A stretch of 64,000 nt of DNA from Serripes groenlandicus (GCA_031761405.1 JASEVX010000007.1:33645677-33709676), one strand, 5' to 3'; shown: positions 9,452-19,296, counted from the stretch's first letter. Translations and numbers: made by a program. Notes: generated from the sequence alone by a model not told the origin.

Positions 9452-9930
9452 AATTCAAATATACTCACCAAACAGTAAATAATCCATATATAATCCGTTT
9501 ATAATCCGTTTTAATATATCCACACCACGGTGACACCGGTAGTTTGGACACGTATATTGAAATAAATTTTGTTTCAAAATTTTTTCACAAATATTGAATA
9601 GAACAGTCAATAATTCATACAGCAATAGTTAATGTACTATCGCTAACAGGGTAGGGAAAAAGTATTGAAAACCGCAAGACTTCCGCACCCGAAGACGGTA
9701 ACTGAAATTAGCGGGTGGGGTAATCCACGTGCTTCTCAGCGTATCGTCTGCTACAAAACAATAAATACAGCAATAAAGTAAATAATTTACGGCTGTGACG
9801 TTAATGTAGACAAAATATCTTTGGACAATTAAATGATTATAAGGCAGGGCCTTATAAAACAAAAGAGTTAATTGGAAGAAGAAATAATATTATATAAATT
9901 TTTCTTATCGACTACTCCGGTGAATCCAAA
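9452..9930 (-). other. DIRS 5' leader
   Basis: Untranslated stretch between the 5' inverted repeat and the gag-like ATG. AT-rich near 9452-9640, with a more GC-rich patch at 9655-9740. No frame or promoter motif stands out; DIRS promoters normally lie in the terminal repeat. Confidence 0.6.
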
Positions 9931-10099
9931 AATGAAAAGTGACTACCCGCTCACGTGCGCGCCTGTACTTCCGGGCGGCCGTGTATGTCACGGATACGTG
10001 AGGGATATGCTAACGTGGGCGTTTTTTTTGGATAATTAAGGTGTATAGAGATGATATATCAGGTATTAAATGACTGGTAATGTATTTTTGATATAAAAA
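9931..10099 (-). repeat. DIRS inverted terminal repeat, 5' side of element
   Basis: Inverse of 3230-3397 apart from the outer ~20 bp, where it reads AATGTATTTTTGATATAAAA instead of the 3' side's extension. Contains CpG-rich CACGTGCGCGCC and CGGGCGGCCG. Likely site of transcription start for the three frames (known family behaviour). Confidence 0.93.
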
Positions 10100-10290
10100 C
10101 CATTATGCAGTGACAAAAACCTGAAAAATCTCCATGAAAGATAGCTAAATTGTGAAATAAAGTTAAAAAACAGTGTAGCCAAAGGAGAAATTGCTCATCA
10201 TGAGCAATATTTCACCTTTGGCCACAATGTTTCTCAAAAGTCGTCTGTTGCTATTGCGTTAAAATGCATCTGCAGGTAGGAAAGGGTTAA
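10100..10290 (-). mobile_element. M1 right fragment, split by DIRS
   Basis: Continues the copy begun at 3163: AATCTCCATGAAAG, the hairpin AAATTGCTCATCATGAGCAA, GTCGTCTGTTGC and final GGAAAGGGTTAA. Confidence 0.8.
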
Positions 10291-10408
10291 AGCATTGTGT
10301 CAAAAGGAGAAGATGCTCATTATGAGAAATTTCTTCTTTTCCCATAATACTTTTAATAATTGTCTGCTGCAGGAGTATCAAAATGTGTCTGCCAGTGGGA
10401 AAGGGTTA
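10291..10408 (-). mobile_element. M1 half copy directly abutting the previous one
   Basis: Starts at AGCATTGTGTCAAAAGGAG immediately after the TTAA of the preceding copy, keeps the hairpin and GTCTGCTGCAG, and ends GGGAAAGGGTTA. Confidence 0.75.
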
Positions 10409-10432
10409 CAGACATAAACTAATCCTTCTATT

Positions 10433-10694
10433 TCAACCGATTTTGTCATGGAAGGGATAATTAAGTTGACCTCTCCTACTTGGGACAACTCCTGAAAACC
10501 TGCCTGGTTGACAAGTCTGAGAATCTCCACTCCGATCTCTTCTGAGCCGTCTCTTGTGGACTGTATCCCAGGTGTGTGAATTTTGTATTGTCATTGGAAT
10601 ATTTAGATTATAATATTCCGAAGACTTGTATATCATTTTAACTGTTTCTCTCGTGCTGATGATATTTGACAACTTGGCAGCAGACATGTCTGTC
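10433..10694 (-). CDS. possible isolated coding exon, unrecognised
   Basis: On the minus strand a pyrimidine-rich acceptor (AATCCTCCCAG) precedes 10694. The frame then stays open to a TGA at 10433-10435, reading MSAAKLSNIISTRETVKM near its start and RRDRSGDSQTCQPGRFSG later. Mixed amino-acid usage and higher GC than the flanks look coding. No family is recognised and no neighbouring exon is seen; it could equally be part of an unknown transposon. Confidence 0.3.
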
Positions 10695-10730
10695 CTGGGA
10701 GGATTAGATTGGATTTTAGAAGTACTTAAA

Positions 10731-10871
10731 TTAACCCTTTCCCTCATATAGATGCGTTCTGACGCCTCTACAGCAAACTCTTTTCAATATTGTTCTTTCA
10801 TTTTCTATGCTTTTGCTTAGATGTTTTCAAAGTTATCTGCTGCAGATTTGGTGTATGTGACAAAGGGTTAA
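10731..10871 (+). mobile_element. M1 MITE, internal deletion
   Basis: TTAA at both ends, 141 bp. The central hairpin is gone (AACTCTTTTCAATATTGTTC joins directly to the right arm). Ends GTGACAAAGGGTTAA. Confidence 0.85.
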
Positions 10872-10879
10872 ACAGACAA

Positions 10880-11199
10880 TATTTTGTTATTATACCAACT
10901 CACAAAAAGAGAAATATTTTATTGGGTGGGGCTATATAAGAATCACCCTGGCCATCTGTCTGTCTGAGCCCACTTGTTGGGTACTGTCCTAAAGCCCACA
11001 CACTGCCCTTATAAGACACTTTGATAAGTGGTTTTTTTTTTATAATTTTCTAATGGGTATCTAACTAGCATATTAATGCTATTTAATCCATAAAAGGGTG
11101 ATAATTACGGAATAAACCGTATCCTTGTTGGGTAGTACCCAACAAGAAAACATCAAAGGAAAGTACCCAACAAATATCCATTCGTAGGCATGTCTGTCC

Positions 11200-11230
<31 letters not shown>

Positions 11231-11235
11231 CATAT
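10880..11235. repeat. dispersed repeat, related to 60655-61090
   Basis: Shares with the second copy the phrases TTGGGTACTGT, CACTGCCCTTATAAGACACT, TAATGGGTATCTAA.TAGCAT, GGAATAAACCGTATCCTTGT, AAGTACCCAACAAAT and CATTCGTAGGCATGTCT, and ends in a (GTCT)n tract. TTGGGTA..TACCCAA segments make it partly self-complementary. Class unknown. Confidence 0.6.
11191..11230. repeat. (GTCT)n microsatellite
   Basis: About ten tandem GTCT units with one GTCC interruption, at the end of the dispersed repeat to its left. Confidence 0.95.
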
Positions 11236-11876
11236 GTCCAAGTTTCTTGTAAGTGCAACTCCTCTGAAATGACTGGAAAGATATTAATGAAACTTTACAC
11301 ACTTAACAAACAATACCTGAGCATGTGCATGAAGGAATTAATCCTGGTCCTAAATATTAAAGGGGAGATAAATGAATTGTTATTTACTTCAATATTGCAA
11401 TATGTGGTAATAGAATTGTAAGCTATTATGATGGAACTTTACATAGTTGAACAATACCTGAGGATATGCATGAAAGAAAATAATCCTATATATAGTTGTA
11501 GATCAAGAATTGAATTAATAACCTGACAATGTGAACCAATTTTCTGAGGAAGAGCTGTTAAAGGGGTGGAAGGTTAAAAAACCCTATTATATCTCCCACT
11601 TAACTCCACATAGAGATGACTTAGCTCAATATTTATGCAGATTTATAATCCACATGTTTATGCAGTGCAACAGTTTTAATTTAACAAGGAAATCATATTC
11701 ATACGCAATAATCTAAATAATAATAATCATAAACTTTTTTCACGGGAACAGTGATAAAAAACAGGAACTTTTGTTTAACGTTGGGGGAATATTGGATAGG
11801 TATTGATCGAGCCCCTTTCTGGTCAAACCAAATTGTGTCACCTGGTCTGAATCTATAACCTAAATTAGAGTTTATG
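11231..11876. other. AT-rich stretch with a two-unit degenerate repeat
   Basis: ACTTTACA..AACAATACCTGAG.AT.TGCATGAA occurs at about 11288-11335 and 11431-11475, which resembles the internal units of Helentron-like elements. No gene is seen. Confidence 0.45.
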
Positions 11877-12016
11877 CCCTTTTCTACATGCAGATGCCGA
11901 TTGTTGCATTTGCAGCAGACACCTTTTCAAAAAATTGTGCCAATAGCAGAAATTGCTCCATGCCAAATATTTTTGTTTATAAGTTGCCTGCTGCATTTTT
12001 GTTGTAAGTGGAGAAG
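11877..12016 (+). mobile_element. M1 MITE, shortened and diverged
   Basis: CCCTTTTCTACATGCAGATG at the left, TTTGCAGCAGACACC, then GCCTGCTGCATTTTTGTTGT and GTGGAGAAGG at the right. Hairpin largely lost. Confidence 0.65.
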
Positions 12017-12474
12017 GAACTTGCTTTTTAGTAAGTGATAATGCTCCAATGAATTTTACAAGTAAACACTGCATATTTTGATATAGGCAGCAGGCCAGCT
12101 ATAGGGATTGTCATGCTGAAAAGAGTGCCGAGGCCAAGATAACATGCCAAATATGGTCAGAAGTTCAAATATTGCTACTTAAAATAATATTATAGGGTTG
12201 AAAATATTTTATATTGAATTTGAATATGATACAGGTTTGATTTCACTGCTCCTTCACTTTTATTTATATATGAATTCATATACAACTCCAACCTGTGTTT
12301 AAAGATCTGGTGTCTGTTCACAGGTGGTCTTTATTTACAGGGTCATAACATTTCGTGCAGAATATGAGTAATTGGGAAATTTAAGGTGTGGTTGCTATAG
12401 ACAGGGAATTGCTAAATAAAGGTGGACTTTAGAGCAGGGATAGATGCATGTATCAGGATTTGATATGTAGGTTT
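12017..12474. other. no feature recognised
   Basis: AT-rich, no long frame, no repeat match elsewhere in the window. Confidence 0.5.
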
Positions 12475-13857
12475 TTAGCTCACCTAAGCACGAAGTGCAA
12501 GGTGAGCTTTTGTGATCACTCACCGTCCGGCGTCCGGCGTCGTCGTCTGCGTCGTCGTCGTCGTCGTCGTCGGCGTCTGTTAACAATTTCCTACAAATGA
12601 CTTCTCCTACTAAACCAATGGACAGATTTCAAAATAACTTTACAGGAATGGTCCTTAGGTAGTCCTCTTTCAAAGTTGTTCAAAGAAATTAATTCCAAGT
12701 AGAACTTTGGTTGCTGCGGCATCAGAAAAGGGGAAAATTTCCAAATCTTAAAAAATCTTCTTGTCCAAAAGTACTGGCCCGATTTGAAAATTATTTTGCA
12801 CAAATGTTCCTTGGGGTACCCTCTACCAAGATTGTTCAAATATTTCCCATCCGTTAAAAAACATGGCCACCAGGGGGCGGAGCTTATTTTCCTTATATGT
12901 GCATTGTTAAAACTTTAAAAATCTTCTTGTCCAAAAGTACTGGCTCGATTTGAAAATTATTTTTCACAAATGTTCCTTGGGACACTCTTAACCAAGATTG
13001 TTCAAATATTTCCAATCCGTTGAAAAACATGGCCGCCAGGGGGCGGAGCCTGTTTTCCTTATATGTGCATTGTTTAAACTTTGAAAAATCTTCTTGTCCA
13101 AAAGTACTGGGCCGATTTGAAAATAATTTTGCACAAATGTTCCTTGGTGCACCCTTTACCAAGATTGTTCAAATATTTTTGATCCGTTGAAAAACATGGC
13201 CACCAGGGGGCGGAGCTTGTTTTCCTTATATGTGCATTGTTAAAACTTTAAAAATCTTCTTGTCCAAAAGTACTGGCCCAATTTGAAAATTATTTTGCAC
13301 AAATGTTCCTTAGGGCACCCTTTACCAAGATTGTTCAAATATTTCCGATTCGTTGAAAAGCATGGCCGCCATGGGGCGGAGCTAGTTTTCCTTATATGTG
13401 CATTGTTAAAACTTTAAAAATCTTCTTGTCCAAAAGAACTGGCCCGATTTAAAAATTATTTTGCACAAATGTTCCTTGGGGCACCCTTTACCAAGATTGT
13501 ACAAATATTTCCAATCCGTTGAAAAACATGGCGGCCAGGGGGCGGAGCTTGTTTTCCTTATATGTGCATTGTTAAAACTTTAAAAATCTTCTTGTCCAAA
13601 AGTACTGGCCCGATTTAAAAATTATTTTGCACAAATGTTCCTCGGGGCACCCTTTACGAAGATTGTTCAAATATTTTTGATCCGTTGAAAAACATGGTCG
13701 CCAGGGGGCGGAGCTTGTTTTCCTTATATGTGCATTGTTAAAACTTTAAAAATCTTCTTGTCCAAAAGTATTGGCCTAAAAAGAGTAAAAACTTTGAAAA
13801 CTATTGAAGTTCTATTAAATCAGGTGAGCGATATAGGGCCATCATGGCCCTCTTGTT
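12475..13857 (+). mobile_element. Helentron-like element with six 166-bp units
   Basis: Begins TTAGCTCACCTAAGCAC with a foldback to GTGCAAGGTGAGCT. Ends with CAGGTGAGCG (inverse of the 5' AGCTCACCT), the hairpin GGGCCATCATGGCCC (13836-13850) and TCTTGTT. This asymmetric inverted-repeat plus 3' hairpin plan fits Helentron-associated non-autonomous elements. A (GTC)n run lies at 12529-12580. Confidence 0.65.
12758..13780 (+). repeat. tandem 166-bp repeats inside the Helentron-like element
   Basis: Six units. ACATGGCC/ACATGGCG marks fall near 12861, 13027, 13193, 13360, 13526 and 13692, so the period is 166-167 bp. Each unit runs CTTCTTGTCCAAAAGTACTG..GTTCCTTGG..CAGGGGGCGGAGC. Resembles the cored tandem repeats of oyster pearl-type elements. 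Confidence 0.9.
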
Positions 13858-14121
13858 ATTGAATTAAACTTTCTCAAATTGGCTTGATGCTTAACCTAAA
13901 GGCACTAAAGGCACTATTATGAAAAATACAGTTAATCTTGTGTTACTGATCACCTCTAATAATAATATTTTCAAAATAGTGGCTTTTTAATTTGATCAAT
14001 TTAAGCGTGTTTAATGAGGTAGATAATGCCATATAAATAAGGAAATCATAAAAAAGGTCTTTTGCTCTTATTGTGTAATTTCTGCATTTGCCACAATGTT
14101 TTGAACACTTTTCCATTATCA

Positions 14122-15162
14122 TTAGTCGCCGGGCAGAAGCCCGCGACTTCTATTTTTAATAGCTTTTCGGAAATCACATGGGAGGGCGGCTTATTATTAG
14201 AAAGAAACAAATCTAGATGATTTGAACATATTACAATTGTGGTTGTTTACGAACACTAATAAATGACACATCTAAAATGAAATAAATATTCCGATTTTTT
14301 AATGTTTGCAGTTTTTTTTATTTCACTCGCATTTAAGTTTTTTGTCTTATTTACGAAGACAAAAGTGGTCCCTTCAAGACGTGAACCAACACCCCCTAAT
14401 GCAGACTCTTATGTGTCATCATTGAGGTCAATTTCGGATTCTCCTTTTAATAGCAATTTTAACTTACTAAATGTTGTTTTCATGTTCAAAGAGATGTCTT
14501 GATTTGTGTAGAATTCATTTAATAATGTTAATCCATGAATATCTAAAGTAGGAACTGTTTCTAAGCTAAATATAGACCCTATTCTGTTGTGTAGTTTCGT
14601 GACCTCTAACATTGATTTTCGCGCATGCGCATTTCGATATGAAAAAGCGAGTGATATTATTTTATTTTAGACAAGTACAAGACGAATGTTTGACGCAAAG
14701 CGTCAAAGAGAAGCCGCAATATTTCGTTGTACATGTAGAAATAAGAAAAAAAGAACATTTTTAAATCCACAAACAATAGAACAATTTAAACTGTAGACGG
14801 TAATGCCGATATATTTCTCCTTTTGAAGACTTTTGTTTTCTTCAAATTACCTCCCTTTAAAGCAATACCAGGATATTTACCTTGTGATTCGAATAAGATT
14901 GACACACATTGAAATTATATGAATGAATACTATTATTTAAATAAGTAACAACAGCAAAATTAAATTTAAGCCAAGATAAATAACATTTCGTTAATTTTTT
15001 ATAGATACCCTAATGTATAGGTATGTATATAAAATTTATAAGCAAATGTTTTCATTTCAACGTTCCTAATGTTTGAATAGACTAAGGAAAGTCAAGAATA
15101 CATAAATAAATCAATGCAGTCTTTTCCGGCGACATTGATGCCTTGCATCAACTTTCTCTTGT
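14122..15162 (+). mobile_element. Helentron-like element, copy A
   Basis: Starts TTAGTCGCCGGGCAGAAGCC (hairpin GCCGGGC..GCCCGCG). Ends CCGGCGAC (15126-15133, inverse of the 5' GTCGCCGG), the hairpin TTGATGCCTTGCATCAA (15135-15151) and CTCTTGT. The element at 40368-41332 is a close copy in reverse. A third hairpin, TTTGACGCAAAGCGTCAAA, lies near 14689. Inserted in M1. Confidence 0.68.
14409..14612 (-). CDS. small frame shared by both copies of the element
   Basis: 67 codons starting MLEVTKLHNRIGSIF. About 58 residues (through KLKLLLKGE) are identical to the frame at 40843 except one residue. No known domain. It may be a captured exon or chance; the whole neighbourhood is also similar between copies, so selection on the frame is not shown. 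Confidence 0.3.
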   Translation of the reverse strand: MLEVTKLHNRIGSIFSLETVPTLDIHGLTLLNEFYTNQDISLNMKTTFSKLKLLLKGESEIDLNDDT

Positions 15163-15274
15163 ACTTTTATTTATAAAGATTTTCAATACGTTGCATAGAT
15201 TATATTTATAGAGATGTTCAATATGTTTGCCTTGATTATATTAAAGTCGTCTGCTGCAGAGTTGTTGTATGTGA

Positions 15275-15500
15275 TTGATTGATTGGGGTTTAACGCCGTT
15301 TTTAACATTTCCTGGTTTTCTCACACCAGTACTCCACACAACAATCTTCCCAAGCAACTAGCTGCTTTTCCACATAGACTTAGCCCAATGGTTGAAGACG
15401 AATGAAGCATGTCGCATTGACTTTTGTCAATCGTCGGAAAGAAAGTTGGCCGAGCAGGGATTCAAACTCACAACGCCTGGATTGAACCGGGGCTCGGCTT
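15275..15500 (-). mobile_element. SINE with 12-bp target duplication
   Basis: TGTTGTATGTGA flanks it at 15263-15274 and 15501-15512. Internal deletions remove part of the tRNA-like head and the GTTATATCACGGCGGCC segment. Its (TGAT)n tail lies at the left. Confidence 0.88.
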
Positions 15501-15686
15501 TGTTGTATGTGAGAAAGGGTTGATATTCGTTGTACAATGAATTGGTATAGACCTATTAGGAATTTATAAGATTTAGACTCGAAAATTGGAAACATTTTCA
15601 ATAAAAGAATAAATGATCTGTATTGATTGAAGATCTTAAGTTGATATCGGGGCAGAAATCATTGCACGATATGTAGAAATTACTTT

Positions 15687-15925
15687 TTAACCCTTTCTCA
15701 CATACAACAAATCTGTAGCAGACAACTTTGAAAACAGCAATAATAATATATGGAGTATATCTATAAATGCAAGTGTAATTCGTGAATATATATAGAGTTG
15801 AAAACATTGTGGCAAAAGGTGAAATTGCTCATTATGAGCAATTTCTTCTTTTGCCACAATGTTTTCAAAAGTCGCCTGCTGCAGAGGTGTCAGAAAGTGT
15901 CAACTATATGTGGGAAAGTGTTTAA
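15687..15925 (-). mobile_element. M1 MITE, older subfamily, full length
   Basis: TTAACCCTTTCTCACATACA to GGAAAGTGTTTAA. The perfect central hairpin GAAATTGCTCATTATGAGCAATTTC is preserved. Confidence 0.9.
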
Positions 15926-16255
15926 ATTATAAGTCATCTATGTTTATTTATAACAGTTGACTGATGTAAAATAATAGTTCTATATCTGGCAAAGGGTTAT
16001 TGTACATTGGTGTGACGTACCTATTCATTTCCTATTCTGTTTGATTTTAAACATATATATGATTTGAAAATTTAAAAAGTTCTTTACATGGATATTATAT
16101 TGGAAGTCAGTCATGGTAAAAGTGATCTCTTTATTTCTTTTGTCTATTTTTGGAATTTAGAAAAAGAAAATAAGCAAATTAATCTTCAGTAGATGTCTTT
16201 GAAGACATTAAGTCAATAATATGTAAACTCTCTAAACATTAAAGAACAATTATTA
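15926..16255. other. no feature recognised
   Basis: AT-rich, no frame, no repeat ends. Confidence 0.5.
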
Positions 16256-16369
16256 GATGAAGTTGAAAACATTGTGAGAAGAGGATAAATTTCTCTTTAT
16301 GTCACAATGTTTTCAAAAGTCATCTGTAGCAACGGCGTCAAAAAGCGTCTAAATTTGGGAATGGGTTAA
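16256..16369 (-). mobile_element. M1 half copy
   Basis: Keeps GAAAACATTGTGAGAAGAGG, TCACAATGTTTTCAAAAGTC and a terminal GGGAATGGGTTAA. The first arm is missing. Confidence 0.7.
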
Positions 16370-16542
16370 ATTCATGTTGGGAGAAGAAAAATACTGATCT
16401 ATAGCAATTTCTCCCTTTCCCACAGTCTTTTCAATCTTGTATCAATGTTATTTTCTCTAAATTTCCAAGATGCCATAACACAATATTCCTTAGATATTTT
16501 GAAAGCAGGAGAAACTGAAAATACTATATATGGATTGTTTTG

Positions 16543-16603
16543 TCCTTTTCCTGTATACAACAATTCTGCAGTCAGAATCCGTCTACATAAGGGAAAGGGT
16601 TAA
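16543..16603 (-). mobile_element. M1 end-to-end deletion derivative, 61 bp
   Basis: CCTTTTCCTGTATACAAC, ATTCTGCAG, then directly TCCGTCTACATAAGGGAAAGG and GTTAA. All of the middle is lost. A separate hairpin fragment (AGCAATTTCTCCCTTTCCC) lies at 16402-16430. Confidence 0.6.
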
Positions 16604-16769
16604 TTAATTAATAATTATTATCATTTTACTGTCAATACACTTTTTGAGGTTTTTTTAAAATCACCATGCAATATAGAATATTTTGACTCAAATTTGTAAA
16701 GGGAATTTAATGATCTTATTAAAAATGACAGCTGATCTTTGTATACATTTAACAGCTGTATTACTCAAT

Positions 16770-16999
16770 TTAATCCTTTCCCTCATACAGATACTTCTTA
16801 TGCCTCTGCAACAGATGACTTTTGAAAACAAAGTGGCAAAAGGAGAAAGTGCTAATGTCATGATCAATTTCTCCTTTTGGCACAATGTTTTTAACTCTTT
16901 TCAATAATTAACTTTCCATTGAATATATTTTCAATAATTTTAACCTAGATGTTTTCGAAGTCATCTGCTGAAAATGCGTTGTATGTAGGAAAGGGTTAA
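16770..16999 (+). mobile_element. M1 MITE, full length
   Basis: TTAATCCTTTCCCTCATACA to GTAGGAAAGGGTTAA. The hairpin loop is expanded with ATGTCATGATC. Confidence 0.9.
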
Positions 17000-17069
17000 G
17001 ATAATAAGAATTTCTCTATTATGTCAATATAAAAAGGGCCAGATATCTAAAATTGTCCATCTAGTCACA

Positions 17070-17291
17070 GGAATCCGCTGTGGTCGAGTGGTTAGCGTCG
17101 GGGATTTCGAAACCGGGTGTCCCGGGTTCGATCGCCAGTCGCGGTACTACGGTCATGGTGGAGTGCCCTTGGGCAAGGCACATTTTCTAGCCTAGGACTG
17201 GTTTGTTTACCCAGGGATCATGAATAAGTGAACTGTTGCCGTGATATAACTGAAATAATGTTGGAAGCGGCATAAAACCCCAATAAATAAA
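17070..17291 (+). mobile_element. SINE with tRNA-like head and 13-bp target duplication
   Basis: CCATCTAGTCACA repeats at 17057-17069 and 17292-17304. The head has an A box (TGGTCGAGTGGTTAGCG) and B box (GGGTTCGATCGC). The 3' part is GTGATATAACTGAAATAATG..GGCATAAAACCCCAATAAAT. The tRNA-Ser/Leu-like head differs from the other SINE subfamily (43537) while the 3' domain is shared. Confidence 0.9.
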
Positions 17292-17362
17292 CCATCTAGT
17301 CACAACCCTACATGTGATTATTTACATCTGTATCATTTTGAGTTTTGTTGTTTTATATGTAA

Positions 17363-17584
17363 TTACCTCTTACCTACATACAACATCTCTACAGCAGAAG
17401 AATTTGAAAACATACCCCCAAAAAAATTGGAAATGAAAGTACAATATTTGAATAGGGTTCATAACATGGTGACAAAAAGGGGGAAATTGCTTGTTTTGAG
17501 CAATTTATTCTTTTGTCGCCATGATTTCAAAAAGCTGTCTGCTGCAGAGGCGTCAGAAAGCGTCTATATGAGGGAAAGGGTTAA
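17363..17584 (-). mobile_element. M1 MITE, full length
   Basis: Left end mutated (TTACCTCTTACCTACATACA). Right end intact (TATGAGGGAAAGGGTTAA). Hairpin loop is GCTTGTTTTGAGC. Confidence 0.87.
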
Positions 17585-17662
17585 CAAGTATGAAGATACA
17601 CATATGGATAGGTGTGAATGGAATGGTGGACTGTGAATATCTGAAATACTGTTGAAATGGTG

Positions 17663-17898
17663 TTAACCCTTTCCTTCATCGTAACGGCAATTCTGCAGCA
17701 GACGACTTTGAACATATTTTGTCAAAAAATAGAAAATCTCCATAATTGAATGGATAACCTATGACAAAAAGTGCAAAACATTGTGGCAAAAGGAGAAATT
17801 GCACATTTTGTGCAATTTCTTCTTTTGTCACTATGTTTTCAAAAAGCCGTCTGCTGCAGAGGCGTCTGAGAAAGCGTCTATATGAGGGAAAGTGTTAA
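17663..17898 (-). mobile_element. M1 MITE, young subfamily
   Basis: TTAA both ends. Closely matches the copies at 20582 and 52131, with small indels near each end (CATCGTAACGG; GGCGTCTGAGAAAG). Confidence 0.93.
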
Positions 17899-17921
17899 AA
17901 AAACTATATAACAAGCCAATT

Positions 17922-18350
17922 TTAACTCCATCCTTTCCAACATTATGACAAATCTGAAGCAGTACATTCACTTTGAAAACACTCAAAGCAAAAATAAGGA
18001 AAATCTCTATAAATTAAAGTAGAATTATTGATTTGAGCTTAATCAAATTCAACAATCTGAGAAATTGCAGACAATTTCTACTTTTGCCATAGTGTTTTTA
18101 TAACCCTTTCCCTCATATAAACGCTTTCGGATGCCTCTGCAGCAGACGGCTTTTTGAAAACATAGTGACAAAAGAAGAAATTGCACAAAACGTGCAATTT
18201 CTCCTTTTGCCACAATGTTTTCCACTTTTTGTCATAGGTTATCCATCAATTATAGAGATTTTCTATTTTTTGACAAAATACGTTCAAAGTCGTCTGCTGC
18301 AGAATTGTCGTATGAGGGAATGGGTTAAAAGTCTTCTGCTGGAAATGGTT
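17922..18350 (-). mobile_element. M1 MITE interrupted by another M1
   Basis: The diverged host copy starts at TTAACTCCATCCTTTCC, breaks at ATAGTGTTTTTA (18099) and resumes at AAGTCTTCTGCTGGAAATGG (18329-18348). Confidence 0.7.
18101..18328 (+). mobile_element. M1 MITE, young, nested in older M1
   Basis: AACCCTTTCCCTCATATAAACGC to GAGGGAATGGGTTAA, near consensus. Its target in the host copy was a TTTTAAAAG stretch; the left TTAA reads TATAA. Confidence 0.9.
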
Positions 18351-18545
18351 ATTATACCTGTAGTTCTTTGATCCAAAGGGTTTTAGTATGTTAGTACTGT
18401 GTGATAATGGGTGACTGAGTGTGTATATTGTGTCCTCCTGCACTTGCAGATTTATCAATGTTTGGAGATTATTCTATCAGAATTTCTCTATCCAGTGTAA
18501 ATAAATCAATATTGACCAATTTTAAACCCTACACCCAAGTCAACA

Positions 18546-18755
18546 TTAACCCTTTCCCACATACAGACGCTGCCTGACGTGTCTGCAGCAGACGACTTTT
18601 GAAAACATTGTGTCAAAAGGAGAAATTGCTCATGATGAGAAATTTCTCCTTTGCCACAATGTTTTAAAATCTGTTTAATAGCTAGAATCAAAAATAGAGA
18701 TTTTCTATATTTTTGCATACTAGAAGATGTTTTCAAATTCATCTACTCGCAGATT
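18546..18755 (+). mobile_element. M1 MITE, right end lost
   Basis: TTAACCCTTTCCCACATACA start, CTGCAGCAGACGAC, partly broken hairpin, ending after GCAGATTTGTTC without the terminal GGGTTAA. Confidence 0.8.
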
Positions 18756-19028
18756 TGTTCAATTCAATGTCCTATAAAAAAAAAAATTATGATAGTCTTC
18801 TTCTTGGAAAAATAAAATGAAATTTAAAAATTAAAAAAATCCATTAGGAAAAAAGGTTTATCATTGTGACAGGGGTGAAGATGTTTAGGAAAAAGCAAAA
18901 AATTGCTAATGTTTTGAGCAGTTGAATCTGTTGGAATGTTTTTCAACTCAACAAAATTTTCTGGTTACAAGAAAAAGTTTAAATATTAAACATTTCTTTC
19001 TGAAGCAGACAACAAATACATGTACAAC

Positions 19029-19193
19029 AAGTAGGTTAGCTTTGTCGGTAGCAATACTGGCTGTCAATCCAGGGCATCATCTGTTGGCCAACAATTAAAC
19101 TTTCTGACATTTGATAATGGGCTTGTATACAGTCTATGTTGAAAAGCAGCCTGTTGCTTTGAAAGACTGCTCTGTGAGAATCAATTAATTGTA
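19029..19193 (+). mobile_element. SINE, diverged 5' half
   Basis: GCTTTGTCGGTAGCAATACTGG, GGCTGTCAATCCAGGGC, AGTCTATGTTGAAAAGCAGC and GTTGCTTTGAAAGACTG align with the head and middle of the SINE at 43537 (reverse strand). The 3' domain is missing. Confidence 0.6.
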
Positions 19194-19296
19194 ATGGAAA
19201 ACAGAAGTCTTTTAATGATTTGACTGGATTGAAGCAAGCTATAATATTTAATGAGCTAAAACTTAATAATTTTAGTAATTTTAAGCTTTCACTGGC

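Larger units (their letters stand above)
3203..10099 (-). mobile_element. DIRS1-type tyrosine-recombinase retrotransposon, apparently intact
   Basis: 6.9-kb element whose sense strand is minus. From its 5' side: inverted terminal repeat (9931-10099), leader, gag-like frame, RT/RNase H/methyltransferase-like frame, overlapping tyrosine recombinase frame, internal complementary region (3445-3541), second inverted terminal repeat (3203-3397). This order is the published DIRS1 plan: no direct LTRs, no DDE integrase, no target duplication. All three frames are open and the terminal and internal repeats still match almost base for base, so the insertion is probably recent and could be competent; transcription cannot be judged here. 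Confidence 0.95.
14063..15523 (+). mobile_element. M1 MITE carrying two nested insertions
   Basis: The three surviving pieces are 14063-14121 (TTTGCCACAATGTTTTGAAC), 15163-15274 (AGATTTTCAATACG..GTCGTCTGCTGCAG) and 15501-15523 (GAGAAAGGGTT). They are separated by the element at 14122-15162 and the SINE at 15275-15500. Confidence 0.75.

Noticed and set aside
4024..9471. Short frames on both strands within the DIRS element
   Set aside because: Shadows of the three sense frames; no motif and wrong phase.
12395..12586. Frame with an Asp-rich run on the minus strand
   Set aside because: Produced by the (GTC)n tract inside the Helentron-like element.
17070..17145. tRNA gene
   Set aside because: A and B boxes are present, but the body lacks a consistent cloverleaf and runs into the SINE 3' domain with a target duplication.
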